64,000 bases of DNA from Ailurus styani (Eukaryota; Chordata; Mammalia; Carnivora; Ailuridae), in contig LNAC01000857.1 in assembly GCA_002007465.1 (NCBI GenBank), positions 508,235 to 572,234 on the forward strand, read 5' to 3'. The notes beneath the pieces are model-generated. The model worked only from the letters and a program-made list of their open reading frames with translations. It was not told where the DNA came from and did no database searches. A program made the translations under genes and the position numbers. Shown here piece after piece: positions 12,099 through 24,119 of the stretch (positions are counted from its first letter, which is position 1; each line of letters begins with the position of its first letter).

Positions 12099-12298
12099 TT
12101 AAAGATTTTTTTTTATTTATTTTATTTCACAGAGGGAGAGAGATCACAAGGAGGCAGAGAGGCAGGCAGAGAGAGAGAGGGGGAAGCAGGCTCCCCGCCC
12201 AAGCAGGGAGCCCGATGCGGGCCTCGATCCCAGGACCCTGAGATCATGACCTGAGCCGAAAGCAGAGGCTTTAACCCACTGAGCCACCCAGGCGCCCT
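12099..12298 (-). mobile_element. CAN-SINE, minus strand, inserted in an older SINE's tail
   Basis: Flanked by the duplication GATATTTTAAACATTTTTTT on both sides. It landed at the A-tail end of the SINE at 12312-12507, giving a nested pair. Confidence 0.93.
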
Positions 12299-12311
12299 GA
12301 TATTTTAAACA

Positions 12312-12507
12312 TTTTTTTAAGATTCCATTTATTTATTTGACAGAGAGAGAGAGAGATCACAAGTATGCAGAGAGGCAGACAGAGGGAGAGGGGGAAGCAG
12401 GCACCCTGCTGAGCAGAGAGCCCGATGCAGGGCTCGATCCAAGGACCCCAATATCATGACCTGAGCCAAAGGCAGAGGCTCAGCCCACTGAGCCACCCAG
12501 GTGCCCC
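12312..12507 (-). mobile_element. CAN-SINE, minus strand (outer member of nested pair)
   Basis: Its outer target duplication is TTGCATAGATA(T/C)TTTA, seen left of the pair near 12072 and right at about 12509. It therefore inserted into L1 ORF2 first and was later hit by the second SINE. Confidence 0.92.
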
Positions 12508-14305
12508 AGTTGCATAGATACTTTAATGATGTTGGTTCTTCCAACCCATGAGCATGGGATGCTTTTCCATTTCTTTGTGTCTTCCTCCATTTCTTTCATA
12601 AATGTTCTATAGTTTTCAGAGTACAGAACATTTACCTCTTTGGATATGTGTATTCCTAGGTATCTTATAGGATTTAGTGTAATTGTAAATGGGATTGATT
12701 TCTTAATTTCTCTTTCTGCTACTCCATTGTTAGAGTATAGAAATGCAACAGACTTCTGTGCAATGATTTTATGTACTGTGACTTTGCTCAATTCCTGTAT
12801 CAGTTCTAAGAAATTTTTAGTGGTGTCTTTTGGATTGTCTACATGGAGTATCTTGGCATCTGGAAAGAATGAAAGTTTGACTTCTTCTTTGCTTACTTGG
12901 ATGACTTTTATTTCTTTTTGATGTTTGATTGCTGACACTAGTAATTCCAGTACTATGTTGAACAACAGTGGTAAGAGTGGACACCTGGTCATTTTCTTGA
13001 CCTTAGGAAAAAAGATCTGTTTCTTCCAATGGAGGATGGTATTCACTGTGGTCATTTAGATATGGTTTTTATCATGTTAAATATGTTCCCTCCATGCCTA
13101 AATGGTGGAGGGTTTTTATCAAAAAAAATGATGCTGTATTTTGTCAAATATTTTTTGCATCTATTGAGAGGATTATATGGTTTTTATCCTTTATTTCATT
13201 AATGTGGTGTATCATGATTGATTTGCATATGTTGAGCCACCTGTATATCCCAGGAATAAATCACACTTGGTCATCATGAATAATCCTTTTAATGTAGTGT
13301 TGGATCCTCTTAACTAGTATGTTGGTGAGAATTTTTGCATCCATGATCATCAGGGATATCCCTCTGTATTTTTCCTTTTTAGTGGGGTCCTTTTATTATT
13401 TTTTGGATCAAGGCAATACTGGCCTCATAGAATGAATTTGGAAGTTTTCCTTCCATTTCTTTTGTTTGGAACAGTTTCAGAAGAATAGGTCTTCATTCTT
13501 CTTTAATTGTTTGATAGAATCCTCCTGGGAAGCCATCTAGCCCTGGATTCTTGTTTGTTGGGAGATTTTTGTTACTTCTTCAATTTCCTTGCTGGTTTTG
13601 TGTATGTTCAAATTTTCTATTTCTTCCTGTTTCAATTTTGGTAGTTTATATGTTCCTAGGAGTGCATTTATTTCTTTCAGATTACTTAATTTTTTGGCAT
13701 ATAGTTGCTCATAATTTCTTAAAATTGTGTTTCCTTGGTCTCCTCTTTCTTTCATTTCTCTCCTCTTTCATTCATGATTTTATAAATTTGGGTCCTTTCT
13801 CTTTCCTTTTTGATAAGTCTGATTAGGGCTCTTTCAATTTTGTTAATTCTTTCAAAGAACACACTGAAAAAATAAAGTAAAAAAAATTTAAAAATTTAAA
13901 AAATTCTTTCAAAGAACAAATTCCTAGTTTCAATGATACCTTCTACTGTTTTTGTTGTTGATGTTTTTTCCTATATCATTGATTTCTGTTTTAATCTTCA
14001 TCTAGAAGATTTAGTTCCTTCACTTTCTGGATTTAAGCTCTTTTTGGTGTCTTTTCCCAGCTCCGTTAGGTGTAACGTTAGGTTGGATATTTGAGAATTT
14101 TCTTGCTTCTTGAAGAAGGCCTGTATTGCTATATATTTTCTTCTTATGGTCACTTTTGGTGCATCCCAAAGTTTTTCGACTGTCATGTTTTCATTTTCAT
14201 TTGCTTCCATGTATTTTTTATCATTCTTCTTTCATTTTCGGGTTCACCCATTCATTCTTTAGTAGGATGTTCTTTAACCTTCATGTATTTGTGGCCCTTC
14301 CACTT

Positions 14306-14445
14306 TTTTATCTTTGAAGAACAAAATTCTGATTACATTGTTTTTACTTTTCATCCATACTTCTGAAAGGCATACAATGTTTATCTGCTATATTTTCTTA
14401 TTAACATATAATGTATTATTTGTTTCAGGGGTACAGGTTTAACAT
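14306..14445 (-). other. Internal deletion/junction in element C
   Basis: The ORF2 endonuclease coding part is missing. In its place are about 90 bp of unassigned sequence and about 45 bp of L1 3' UTR (near 14395-14440), after which ORF1 begins. By comparison with element A, roughly 1.1 kb is lost. Confidence 0.7.
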
Positions 14446-15190
14446 TTCTTGCAGTTCTAGTTTAGTGTTCATGAACTACTTTAGTTTCTGTTTGTCTTGA
14501 AGACCCTTTGTCTCTATGTTCTGAATGACCACCATGTTGAATAAAGTATTCTTGGCTGCATATTTTTCCCATTTACCACGTTGAATATAACATGCCACTC
14601 ATTTCCAGCCTGCAAAGTCTCCATGGAGAGGTCTGCTGTTAACCTTATGTGTCTACCTTTATAGGTTAATGACCTTTTTTCCCCAGCTACTTTCAGAATT
14701 ATCTCTTTGTATTTGTATTTTGCAAGTTTCACTATGATATGTTGTGATGTCTTTTTTAAATTGATTTTTAGGGGTTTCTCTGTGCCTCTTGAACTTGAGT
14801 GCTTCTTTCCTTCCCCAGATTAGAGAAGTTCTCAGCTATAATTTCAAATAAACCTTCTGCCCCTTTTTCCTTCTCTTCTTATGGGATTTTTATGATAAAG
14901 ATATTAATTCTCTTTGTGGAAGGACCAAGTTCCCTGAATCTAGCCTCATGATCTAATATTATTCTTTCCCTTTTATTTTAAGCTTCTTTATTTTCCATAA
15001 TTTTATCTTTTATATCACCTATATGCTCCTCTGCTTCTACCATCCTTATTGTGATTATAACAAGTCAGCTTCGCATCTCAGTTATAGTGTTTATTTTAGC
15101 CTGACTAGTTTTAATGTCCTTTACCTCTGCACCAAGGGTTTCTCTTGCTTTTTTTAAGTCTAGTTAGTGGTCTTATGACTGTTTCTCTAA
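14445..15190 (-). pseudogene. L1 ORF1 pseudogene, element C
   Basis: The conserved ORF1 C-terminal half is readable at 14514-14732, with an RLTADLSMETLQAGNEWH segment close to that in element A. The coiled-coil half upstream (to about 15190) is degraded. The 5' UTR follows without a clear start codon. Confidence 0.75.
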
Positions 15191-15699
15191 ATTATTTTTC
15201 ACATATATTGCTTACATCTGTTTTCAGCAAATCCTTGGCTGTGATCTTTTTCTGATCTTTCTTTTGGGAAGAATTCTCCCATCTTGTTATTTTGGCTAAG
15301 TTTCTATCTTTCATGTGTTATAAAATCTTATTATGTTTCCTGCACCTCAGAGTAATACTATATTAAAAAAAGAGGTCATACACTGTCCAGGGCCTGGCAT
15401 TTCAGGAAGTATTTCTGGGGTATGCTGTGTTCATTCTGCTGTTACATTTTGACTGCTCTTTTCCAGTGGCCAGTCCTCTGCAGAGTTCTTCCTTGCTTGC
15501 TCTGAGGAGTGTTTGGTTCTTTACTAGATGTGCTTTGATTTTTTTGTTGTTAAAATGAACCTGGGAAAAAAAGAAAAAGGACAGAAAGAAAAAGACTGAT
15601 CTCCAAAAAATTCTGATCCAGAGAGAGAGAGAAAGAGAGAGAGAAGGAAAAGGAATTAAAAAAAAATAAAATATAACCTATAGTTAAGATTCTTTCATG

Positions 15700-15886
15700 G
15701 CCTTAACTATAGGAAACTAAATGTACTAGATGGGAGAAAATTGGGTGGTGGGCATTAACTAGGTCATGTGATATAATGAGCACTGGGCATTGTATGCAAC
15801 TGATGAATTATTGAATTTTATCTGTAACTAATGATGTACTATATTTTGGCTAATTGAATTTAAATTAAAAATAATAAATTTTTAAA
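15700..15886 (+). mobile_element. L1 3'-end fragment, plus strand
   Basis: Typical L1 3' UTR end (GAGCACTGGGCATTGTATGC... to TTTAAATTAAAAATAATAAA) lying within the 5' UTR of element C. It is 5'-truncated to under 200 bp. Confidence 0.85.
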
Positions 15887-15887
15887 A

Positions 15888-16325
15888 ATATTTTTTAATT
15901 ATTTTTTATTATGTTATGTTAGCCACTATACAGTACATCATTAGATTTTGATGTAGTGTTCTAAGGTTCATTGTTTATGTATAACACCCAGTGCTCTAAT
16001 CCAATGCGTGCCCTCCTTAATACCCATCAGGTGTCAGCTGATACCGAAGGATTGAGATTATTCCCTGTGTATTCTCAGACTACAATGCTTTGAAACTGGA
16101 GCTCAATCACAAGAAAAAGTTTAGAAGAAATTCAAATACTTGGAAGCTAAAGGACATCCTGCTCAAGAATGTTTGGGTAAACCATAAACCAAAGAACTTA
16201 AACAATTCATGGAAATCACTGAAAAAAGAAAACACATTGGTCCAAAACCTATGGAATATGGCAAAGGCGGACCTAAGAAGGAAATACATAGCCATCCAAG
16301 CCTCATTCAAAAAAATAGGAATTTT
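15888..16325. mobile_element. Twin-primed (5'-inverted) L1 insertion
   Basis: 15888 to about 16030 is the 3' end of an L1 on the minus strand (poly-T side on the left, CCCTCCTTAATACCCATCAG). It joins directly to about 290 bp of ORF2 on the plus strand (16090-16329 frame, LELNHKKKF). A 3' end followed by an inverted 5' part is the classic product of twin priming. Confidence 0.75.
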
Positions 16326-16477
16326 TTAAAATCTTTAAAAAATGCTAGAAGCCTGATTTCCAAGAAAAAGAAAGGAAAAAATAAAGCAAAAAACAAAAAA
16401 CTAAAAAGAAGTCTGATCCAGAGAAAAAGAGAAAAGGAAATGAAAAAAAATCCAACAGATACCCTATAATTCTAATT

Positions 16478-16550
16478 CAAGAAAGAAAGAAAAGGAAGGA
16501 AGGAAGGAAGAAAGAAAAAGGAAGGAAGGAAGGAAGAAAAAAGAAAGAAA

Positions 16551-16606
<56 letters not shown>

Positions 16607-16618
16607 AAAAGAAAAAAT
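16478..16618. repeat. (GGAA)n/(GAAA)n microsatellite
   Basis: GGAA units pass into a long GAAA run in the 5' UTR of element C. It creates a Ser/Phe run in one minus-strand frame, which is not a real protein. Confidence 0.95.
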
Positions 16619-16619
16619 A

Positions 16620-17692
16620 ATAATAAGGAAAAAATTACAGCCTGGTCCTATTTCTACCAGATTTGAAGGGGACACTTTGAAGCACTGTATGGTCAGTTGA
16701 TTTGGTGCATGTGGAGTGCTGCCTGTGCTGCTTTTCTGGAGGAGAGGCCTACTGCACTGGCTGAGAGTCAATCCCATCCCAATAAAAATGTTCTTGCCAA
16801 GCACAGGAGGCCAGGGTTTGATGTAATTGGCTCCCACCTCTACTGGTGTCTGCTGTGTTAATCTCTGAAGCCTGATTGTGTTTGTGGCAGGGGTAAAATG
16901 GCAGCACCGCATTCTCATTCCTGGTGAGTGTATCTCACACAATCCACTGTTCAAGAAGGCCCTCACAGAAAAAGAAGGGCCATCGGCATACCCAGTGCTA
17001 CAACTTTGCTGCATTTTATCTTTGGTATGCAAGGCTTGGGTGCAAAACTCCGAATCTTAAAGGAGGGGGCACTGTGCAGATCCACTCCCTTCTTTGGATT
17101 TGAGTCTTGCTTTTCCATTCCTAGTGCCCTTTGTACCGGAAAAACAGTCCCATGACTGCACGGTGTGTGGAGTCTATGGTATGCCACCTGAAAAAGCAGC
17201 GACGACGTTATCCACTTTCTGCCCCCTGCTGATGAAAGGCCGTTTTCTAGTACCTGCAGGGTCTTTTGTCCTTGGAGAGTCAATATACCCTCTAGCATTT
17301 ACTCCAGGAATGGAAACAATCTCTCCCATTGTGACCCAGGAGATCACTACACCACTACTCCATCCAGCACCCTTCTTCTCCCCAGAAGTGCACTCCATAG
17401 TTCCACTCTGGAAAAAGTTGTGCACTTCCAAAACCTCAGAGACTGAGCTCCACACATGGTTTGCAAAAAACCTGCCACACTCAGTTCCTCTGGCTCCCCA
17501 GTCTGTGGTCTGGAGAGGTTCTTTTCTTGTGCAAAACTGACACTGCCTTTTCTTAACCCCTCTCTCTTTATTTCCCTTTACTCCCTGCTCACTTCCGTGG
17601 CATGGCAGTGTTTCTCTCCACCAATTCAATTCCATACACCTCACAGTTGCCACGCTTTCTCCTTCAACCTTATTTACTTTAAATACAATTAG
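16620..17692 (-). promoter_or_regulatory. L1 5' UTR (distal part), element C
   Basis: GC-richer than its surroundings and probably the L1 5' UTR of element C. A 159-codon frame is open on the L1 sense strand (17653-17174). I see no family match and treat it as chance in an older untranslated region. The true 5' end is not clear and may be lost at the SINE cluster. Confidence 0.55.
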
Positions 17693-17695
17693 CCA

Positions 17696-17890
17696 GGGGC
17701 ACCAGGGTGGCTCAGTCAGGTGTCTGCCTTTGGCTCAGGTTATGATCCTGGGGTCCTGGGATCAGGCGCTGCATTGGGCTCCCTGCTCAGTGGGGAGTCT
17801 CCTTCTCCATCTTCCTCTGCCCCTTCCCCTTTGATTGTGCTCTGTCTCTCACTCTCTCTCTCTTGAATAAATAAAAGCTTTTAAAAAATA
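17696..17890 (+). mobile_element. Older CAN-SINE, plus strand
   Basis: Head GGGGCACCAGGGTGGCTCAG, a Box-B-like middle, tail TGAATAAATAAAAGC. It is followed almost at once by a younger SINE in the same orientation. Confidence 0.92.
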
Positions 17891-17897
17891 AATTCAG

Positions 17898-18104
17898 GGC
17901 GCCTGGGTGGCTCAGTGGGTTAAAGCCTCTGCCTTTGGCTCAGGTCATGATCTCAGGGTCCTGGGATCGAGGCCCGCATCGGGCTCTCTGCTCCGTGGGG
18001 AGCCTGCTTCCTCCTCTCTCTGCCTGCCTCTCTGCCTACTTGTAATCTCTCTCTCTGTGTCAAATAAATAAATAAAAACTTTAAAATAAAAATAAAAATA
18101 AAAT
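17898..18104 (+). mobile_element. Young CAN-SINE, plus strand
   Basis: Complete head-body-tail. It is flanked by AAATAAATTCA on both sides, the left copy being the tail of the preceding SINE. This makes a tandem pair. Confidence 0.93.
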
Positions 18105-18793
18105 AAATTCAATTAGCCAACATATCATTAATTTCAGATGTAGTGTTCAAGAATCCATCAGTTGCATATAATACCCAGTGCTCAAGCTTCTGCTCAGCAA
18201 AGGAAAGAGTCAAAAAAACTAAAAGGCAACCTCTGGAATGGGAGAAGATATTTGTAAATGACACATCAAATAAAGAGCTAGTATCCAATATCTATAAAGA
18301 ATTTATCAAATACAGCACCCAAAAAAAACAAAGAATCCAGTCAAGAAATGGGTAGAAGACATGAACAGACATTACTCCAAAGAAGACATACAAATGGCCA
18401 ACAGACACGTGAAAAAATGTTCAACATCACTGCCATTAGGGAAATACAAATCAAAACCATAATGAGATACCAGTCAGAATAGCTAAACTTAACAAGTTAG
18501 GAAACAACGAATGTTGGTGAGGATGCGGAGAAAGGGGAATCCTTTTCCACCATTGATGGAAATGCAAGCTCTTAAAGCCACTCCGGAAAATGGTATGCAG
18601 GTTTCTCAAGAACTTAAAAATAGAGCTACCCTATGATGCAGCAATTGAAGTACTAGGTATTTACACCAAAGATACAAATTTAGTGATCCAAAGGTTTACC
18701 TGCTCCCCAATATTTATAGAAGCAATGTCCACATATCTTAAATGTGGAAAGAGATGAGATGTCCATCAATAGATGAATGGATAAAGATGAAGT

Positions 18794-18826
<33 letters not shown>

Positions 18827-19135
18827 ATACACACATAAACACATGGTGCAATATTACTTAGCCATCAGAAAGGATACTTGCCATTTACATTGATGTGGAT
18901 GGAACTGGAAGACATTATGCTGAGTGAAATAAGTCCATCAGAGAAAGACAATTACCATATGGTTTCACTCATATGTGGAGTATAAGAAACAGCACAGAGG
19001 ATCATAGGGTAAGGGAGGGAAAACTGAATGGGAAGTCATCAGAGAGGGAGAAAAAACGTGAGACCAAACTATAGGAAACAAACTGTGGGCTGCTGAAGAG
19101 GAGGTGGGTGGGCATGAAGCAATTGGGTCAGTTTA
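18105..19135. mobile_element. Twin-primed L1 insertion
   Basis: About 75 bp of L1 3' end on the minus strand (18108-18182) joins plus-strand L1 from 18183. The plus part covers the ORF2 C-terminal region (18143-18355, GKRQP-like block) and 3' UTR up to about 19135. The opposed orientations fit a 5' inversion during integration. Confidence 0.75.
18795..18825. repeat. (GT)n microsatellite
   Basis: About 15 GT units at the recurrent L1 microsatellite position, after GGATAAAGATG. Confidence 0.95.
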
Positions 19136-19569
19136 AATAAGACTTATTTAAGAGATTTTATGAATCACACTGGCAATACCATCCGGAGGTAGAAAAATAG
19201 AACATACAGATAACATACATACAACCATATGTATATGTACAGTCATACAGATGCAGAGATCTTATAGCTTTCATTGTAAAATTTTAACCATGAATCAGGC
19301 AACAAAGTAATACAAAACCCACTGATTTATATAAAACAGTTGACTGTCACATTACTCTACTTTATATTTTTATCTAAGTAGTGTTTCTGTCCAACATGGG
19401 ACAAGATAGGGTCATCTATTAAATATTAGGGCTAGTGCTTTTTACCCATATTTGTGGAGAAAATTTTTAAGATTTTATTTTGTCATGATATGTAATTTTG
19501 TGGATACTATAGCCTACCTCTGAGGCTGAAGAGACATCTAATATAGAGTGCTATATGTAGAAGAGGTTA
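19136..19569. other. Unassigned sequence
   Basis: AT-rich sequence with no recognised repeat, open frame or RNA. It lies between the twin-primed L1 and the next plus-strand L1. Confidence 0.4.
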
Positions 19570-19835
19570 TATACAAGTTTAATGATAACAAAATATCAAA
19601 ACCCACTAATAAACATGCAAAGAATAAAGACAGAGAAATCCAAATATATCACTAAAGAAAATCAGCAAAACATGAAAGAGAGAAAGACAAGAAAGGACCA
19701 GACAAAATTTTCAGAAATGACCACAAAACAAGTAGTAAAATGGCAATAAATACATATCTATCAATAAGTAACTCTGAAAAAAAATTACCTTGAATGTAAA
19801 TGAACTACATGCTCCAGTCAAAACACATATGGTGA

Positions 19836-20028
19836 GGCACCTGGGTGGTTCAGTTGGTTAAGCGACTGCCTTCAGCTCAGGTCGTGATCCCAGGGTCCTG
19901 GGATGGAGACCTGCATCAGGTTTCCTGCTTAGTGGGGAGCCTGCTTCTCTCTCTGCCTCTGCCTGCCACTCTGCCTGCTTCTGTGCTCTCTCTCTCTCTC
20001 TTTGATAAATAAATTTAATTTAATTTAA
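19836..20028 (+). mobile_element. CAN-SINE, plus strand
   Basis: Flanked by exact duplications AAACACATATGGTG. Head is AGGCACCTGGGTGGTTCAG, tail TTTGATAAATAAATTTAA. It lies in element G. Confidence 0.94.
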
Positions 20029-20777
20029 AAAACACATATGGTGATGGAATGGATTTTAAAAAGACCCATTTATATGCTGCCTACAAGAGACTCAGTTTAG
20101 ACCTAAAGTCACTTGCAAATTGATAGTGATGGGAATGATACACATAACATGCAAATGGAATTCAAAAGAAAGTCAGGAAAGATATACTTATATTGGACAA
20201 AATAGACTTTAAAACAAAGACTGTAACAAGAGACAAAAGAGGACACTATATAATCATAAAGGGGACAATCCAACAAAAAGATATAACAATTTCAAACATT
20301 TATGTACCTGACATAGGATTACCTAAATACATAAAACAGTTAATAACAAACATAAAGGAACTAATCAATAATGCTGCAATAATAGGAGGGGATTTTAACA
20401 CCCCACTTAACATCAATGGACACATCATCTAAGCAAAACATCAACAAGGAAAAAATGGCTTTGAATGACACACTGAACAAGATGGATTTAACAGATACAT
20501 TCAGAACATTCCATCATAAACCAGCAGAATGCACATTCTTTTCAAGTGCACACAGAACATTCTCCAGATTTGAGATCACACATTAACCCAAAACACAAAC
20601 TTCAACAAGTTCAAGATTGAAATCATATCATGCATATTTTCTGACCACAATGTTATGAAACTAGACATCAAGCACAAGAAAAATTTGGGAAGACCACAAA
20701 TACATGGCGATTAAATAACATGCTACTTAACAATGAATGGGTCAAACAGGATATCAAAAAGGAAATTTTAACAGTAT

Positions 20778-21514
20778 AAGGAACATCTTTCAGAATGGCT
20801 GAAATTAACATCACAAGAAAGAGCAGGTATTGGTGAGGATGTGGAGAAAAAGGAGCAAGTGTAACCTCTTGAAGGGAATGCAAACTGGTGAAGTCACTTT
20901 GGAAAACAATGTGGAGATTCCTCAAAAAATTAAAAATAGAGCTACCCTATGACCCTGCAATTGCACTACTGGGTATTTAGCACAAAGATACAGATGTAGT
21001 GAAAAGAAGGGTCATATGTACCCCAATGTTCATACCAGCAAAGGCCACAATCCCCAAACTGTGGAAAGAGCCGAGATACCCTTCAACAGATGAATGGATA
21101 AAGAAGATGTGGTCCATATATACAATGGAATATTACACAGCCATCAGAAAGGAATACTCAACTTTTGTATCAACATGGACGGGTCTGGAGGAGATTATCC
21201 TGAGTGAAATAAGTCAAGCAGAGAAAATCAATTATCATATGGTTTCACTTACTTATGGAGCATAAGGAATAAAATTGAGGACATTAGGAGAAGGAAAGGA
21301 AAAGTGAATTGGGGGAAATAGGAGGGAGAGATGAACCATGAGAGACTGTGGACTCTGAAAAACAAACTGAGGGTTTTAGAGGGGAGGGGAGTGGAGGGAT
21401 GGGTAAGCCTGGTGGTGGGTATTAAGGAGGGCACGTATTGCATGGAGCACTGGGTGTGGTGCATAAACAATGAATCTTGGATCACTGAAAAAATAAATTA
21501 AAATTTTAAAAAAT
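20778..21514 (+). mobile_element. L1 3'-end fragment inserted in element G
   Basis: ORF2 C-terminal tail (20999-21265, ending in SLTYGA and a stop) plus the 3' UTR, ending ATGAATCTTGGATCACTG and an A-rich tail. It is less diverged than element G. Confidence 0.85.
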
Positions 21515-21730
21515 AAAAATAAAGAGGATCTAAATAGCCATAAAAGAAAAAGTTAAAAATAGAACTACCTTACAATATAGCAATTGCACTATTGGGTATT
21601 TACCCAAAGACTACAAGAACACAAATTCAAAAGGATATATGCACCCTTATGTTTGTAACAGCATTATTTACAATAGCCAAGATATGGAAGCAGCCCAGTG
21701 TCCATCAATTGAGGAACAGATAAAGGAGGT

Positions 21731-21771
<41 letters not shown>

Positions 21772-22143
21772 AATAAAAAATAATGAAATCTTGTTTTCAA
21801 GAAAATGAATGGAGCTAGAGAGTATAATGCTAAGTGAAATAAGTCAGTAAGAGAAAGACAAATACCATATGATTTCACTCATATGTGAAATTTAAGAAAC
21901 AAAACAAGCAAACAAAGTGAAAATAAGAGAAAGACAAAGGAAGAAACAGAATATGCATTATAGAGAACAAAACTGATGGTTACCAGAGGGGAGGTGGGTG
22001 GGGGAATGGGTCAAATAGGTAATGGGGATTAAAGAGTTCACTTGTCTTAATGAGCACAAGGTGATGTATGAAGTGTTGAATTACCATATTATACACCTGA
22101 AACCAATATAACACTGTATGTTAACTATTTGAGATTAAAATTA
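21515..22143 (+). mobile_element. Second L1 3'-end fragment inserted in element G
   Basis: Older L1 3' end with CCATATGATTTCACTCATATG and a closing GAGATTAAAATTAAAAACAA tail. It includes an (AT)n array and directly follows the previous fragment. Confidence 0.82.
21733..21768. repeat. (AT)n microsatellite
   Basis: About 18 TA units at the recurrent L1 expansion site, after GGAGGTGTGA. Confidence 0.95.
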
Positions 22144-22448
22144 AAAACAACAACAACAAAGAAAATAGAACCAAATTAAAATGAAAACAGTTATCAAAAA
22201 CCTCTGTGATGCAACAAAAGCAGATCTAAGAGGGAAGCTTACAGCAATTCAGGCCTACATCAAGAAGTAAGAAAAATCTCAAAACAACCTAAACTTAAAT
22301 GTAAAGGAGCTAAAAAAAAAAATAAAACAACAACAACAAACAAATCCTAAAACCTGCAGGAGGAAGGAAACAATTAAGATTAGAGTAGAAATAAATGATA
22401 TAGAAACTTAAAAAAAATAGGCGAGATCAGTGGAACCAGGAGCTTTTT

Positions 22449-22449
<1 letters not shown>

Positions 22450-22492
<43 letters not shown>
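22450..22492. repeat. (AC)n microsatellite
   Basis: About 20 AC units in the ORF2 linker of element G. Confidence 0.95.
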
Positions 22493-22494
<2 letters not shown>

Positions 22495-22920
22495 ATTGAT
22501 AAACCAACACACGCACTAAAACTGATAAACCTTTAGCCACACATACCAAGAAAAAAAGAGAAAGGGCTCAAATAAACAAAATCACAAATGAGAGAGGAAA
22601 AAATAACAATCAACATGACAGAAATACAAACAACTATAAGAGAATATTATGAAAAACTGTATGCCAAAAAACTGGACAACTTAGAAGAAATGGATACATT
22701 CCTAGAAACATATAATCTACCAAAAATGAAACAGGAATAGAAAATTTGAACAGATTGATAACTAGCAAGAAAATTGAGTCAGTAATCCAAAAATAAAAGT
22801 CCAAGACCAGATGTTTTCACAGGTGAATTTTACCAAACTTTTAAAGAAGAGTTACTACCTATTCTTCTCAAACAATTCCCAAAATTAGAAAAGGAAAGAA
22901 ATCTTCTAAATTCATTCTAT

Positions 22921-23120
22921 GAGGGCGCCTGGGTGGCTCAGCGGTTTAAAGCCTCTGCCTTCGGCTCAGGTCATGATCTCAGGGTCCTGGGATCGAGGCC
23001 CACATCGGGCTCTCTGCTCGGCAGGGAGCCTGCTTCCTCCTCTCTCTCTGCCTGCCTCTCTGCCTACTTGTGATCTCTCTCTCTCTCTCTCTGTCAAATA
23101 AATAAATAAAAAAAAAATCT
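22921..23120 (+). mobile_element. Young CAN-SINE, plus strand
   Basis: Flanked by AAATTCATTCTATGAG on both sides. Complete head and tail; near-consensus, so a recent insertion in element G. Confidence 0.95.
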
Positions 23121-24119
23121 TTAAATTCATTCTATGAGATCAGCATTTTTCCAATACCAAAACGGGATAAAAACAGTACTAAAAAAGAAAACTATAGGTC
23201 AATATCCCTGATGAATATAGGTGCAAATGTTCTTAATAAAATAGTAGCCAACCAAACTCAACAATACATTAAAAAATCATTCACCATAATCAAATGTGTT
23301 TCATTCCTGGGTTACCAGTGTGGTTCAATATTCACAAATAAATCAACATCATACATCCTATCAATAAAAGAAAAGATAAGAACCATATGATCATTTCAAT
23401 AGATGCAGAAAAAAGCATTTGACAAAGTACAATAACCATTCATGATAAAAAGCCTTCCACAAAGTAGGTTTAGAAGGAACATACCTCAAAACAATAAAGA
23501 CCATATCTGAAAAACCCAAAACTAACAACATCCTCAATGGGGAAAACTGAGAACGTTTCCTTTAAGGTCAGGAAGAAGACAAGGATGTCTACTTTCACCA
23601 CTTTTATTCAACATAGTACTGGAAGTCCCAGTCATAGCAATCAGACAACTAAAAAGAAATAAAAGGCATCCAAATCAGTAAGGAAGAAATACAACTTCAC
23701 TGATTGCAAATGACATGACACTATATATAGAAACCCAAGACTCCACCAAAAAACTACTAGATGTTCTAAACGAATTCAGTATAGTTGCAGGATATAAAAT
23801 CAATGTTCAGAAACCTGTTGCATTTTTATATATCACTAATGAAACCGCAGAAAGAGAAATTAAGAAAGCAGTATGTGAAATTTAAGAAACAAAAGAAACT
23901 AGCAAAGGGAAATAAGAGACAAACTAAGATATGGACTCATAACTATAGGGAGCAAACTGACAGTTACCGAAACAGAGGTGGGGGGATAATGGGTGAAAAA
24001 TGTGATGAGGATTAAAAAGTACACTTATCATGATGAACCCTGAGTAATGTATAGAATTGTCCAATCACATACTGTACACCTGAAACTAATAAAACACTAT
24101 GTTAATCATACTGGAATTA

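Larger units (their letters stand above)
10862..14306 (-). pseudogene. L1 ORF2 pseudogene lacking endonuclease, element C
   Basis: Readable pieces are the C-terminal part (11422-11691 and 11839-12093), the RT core (12480-13055) and the linker between endonuclease and RT (13537-13755, 13998-14210). The RT catalytic FADD site is degenerate: the frame reads FFPDAK at the expected place. The sequence breaks at about 14306, where the endonuclease coding part should follow. Confidence 0.85.
10040..17692 (-). mobile_element. LINE-1 with 5' UTR, minus strand, heavily interrupted (element C)
   Basis: Reading right to left: 5' UTR (about 17692-15190, interrupted), ORF1 (about 15190-14445), ORF2 lacking most of its endonuclease (14306 to about 10870), then 3' UTR to 10040. 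Inside it are a nested L1 3'-end piece with a palindrome (10385-10720), two SINEs (12099-12507) and two L1 pieces in the 5' UTR (15700-16325). It is older than elements A and K, judging by divergence and number of stops. Confidence 0.88.
20040..23870 (+). pseudogene. L1 ORF2 pseudogene, element G
   Basis: The endonuclease part at 20193-20432 keeps IIGGDFNTPL, the catalytic GDFN motif. It stops being readable near 20775 because of inserted L1 ends. It resumes at 22145 with the linker, then RT (22800-23600), where many frameshifts occur. A (AC)n array at 22450-22492 and a SINE at 22921-23118 interrupt it further. It ends by passing abruptly into the 3' UTR near 23870, so the C-terminal part is deleted. 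Confidence 0.8.

Noticed and set aside
16472..17032. 186-codon minus-strand frame with a long Ser/Phe run
   Set aside because: The run is the (GAAA)n microsatellite read on the other strand; the rest is L1 5' UTR with no recognised domain.
17094..17653. Overlapping 148- and 159-codon frames on opposite strands
   Set aside because: Both lie in the GC-richer L1 5' UTR of element C, where stops are rarer; no motif or homologue is recognisable.
22921..23101. Recurrent frame reading [20 protein letters not shown], found at many SINEs
   Set aside because: It is the sense SINE sequence translated. Its repetition reflects the repeat, not a protein family.
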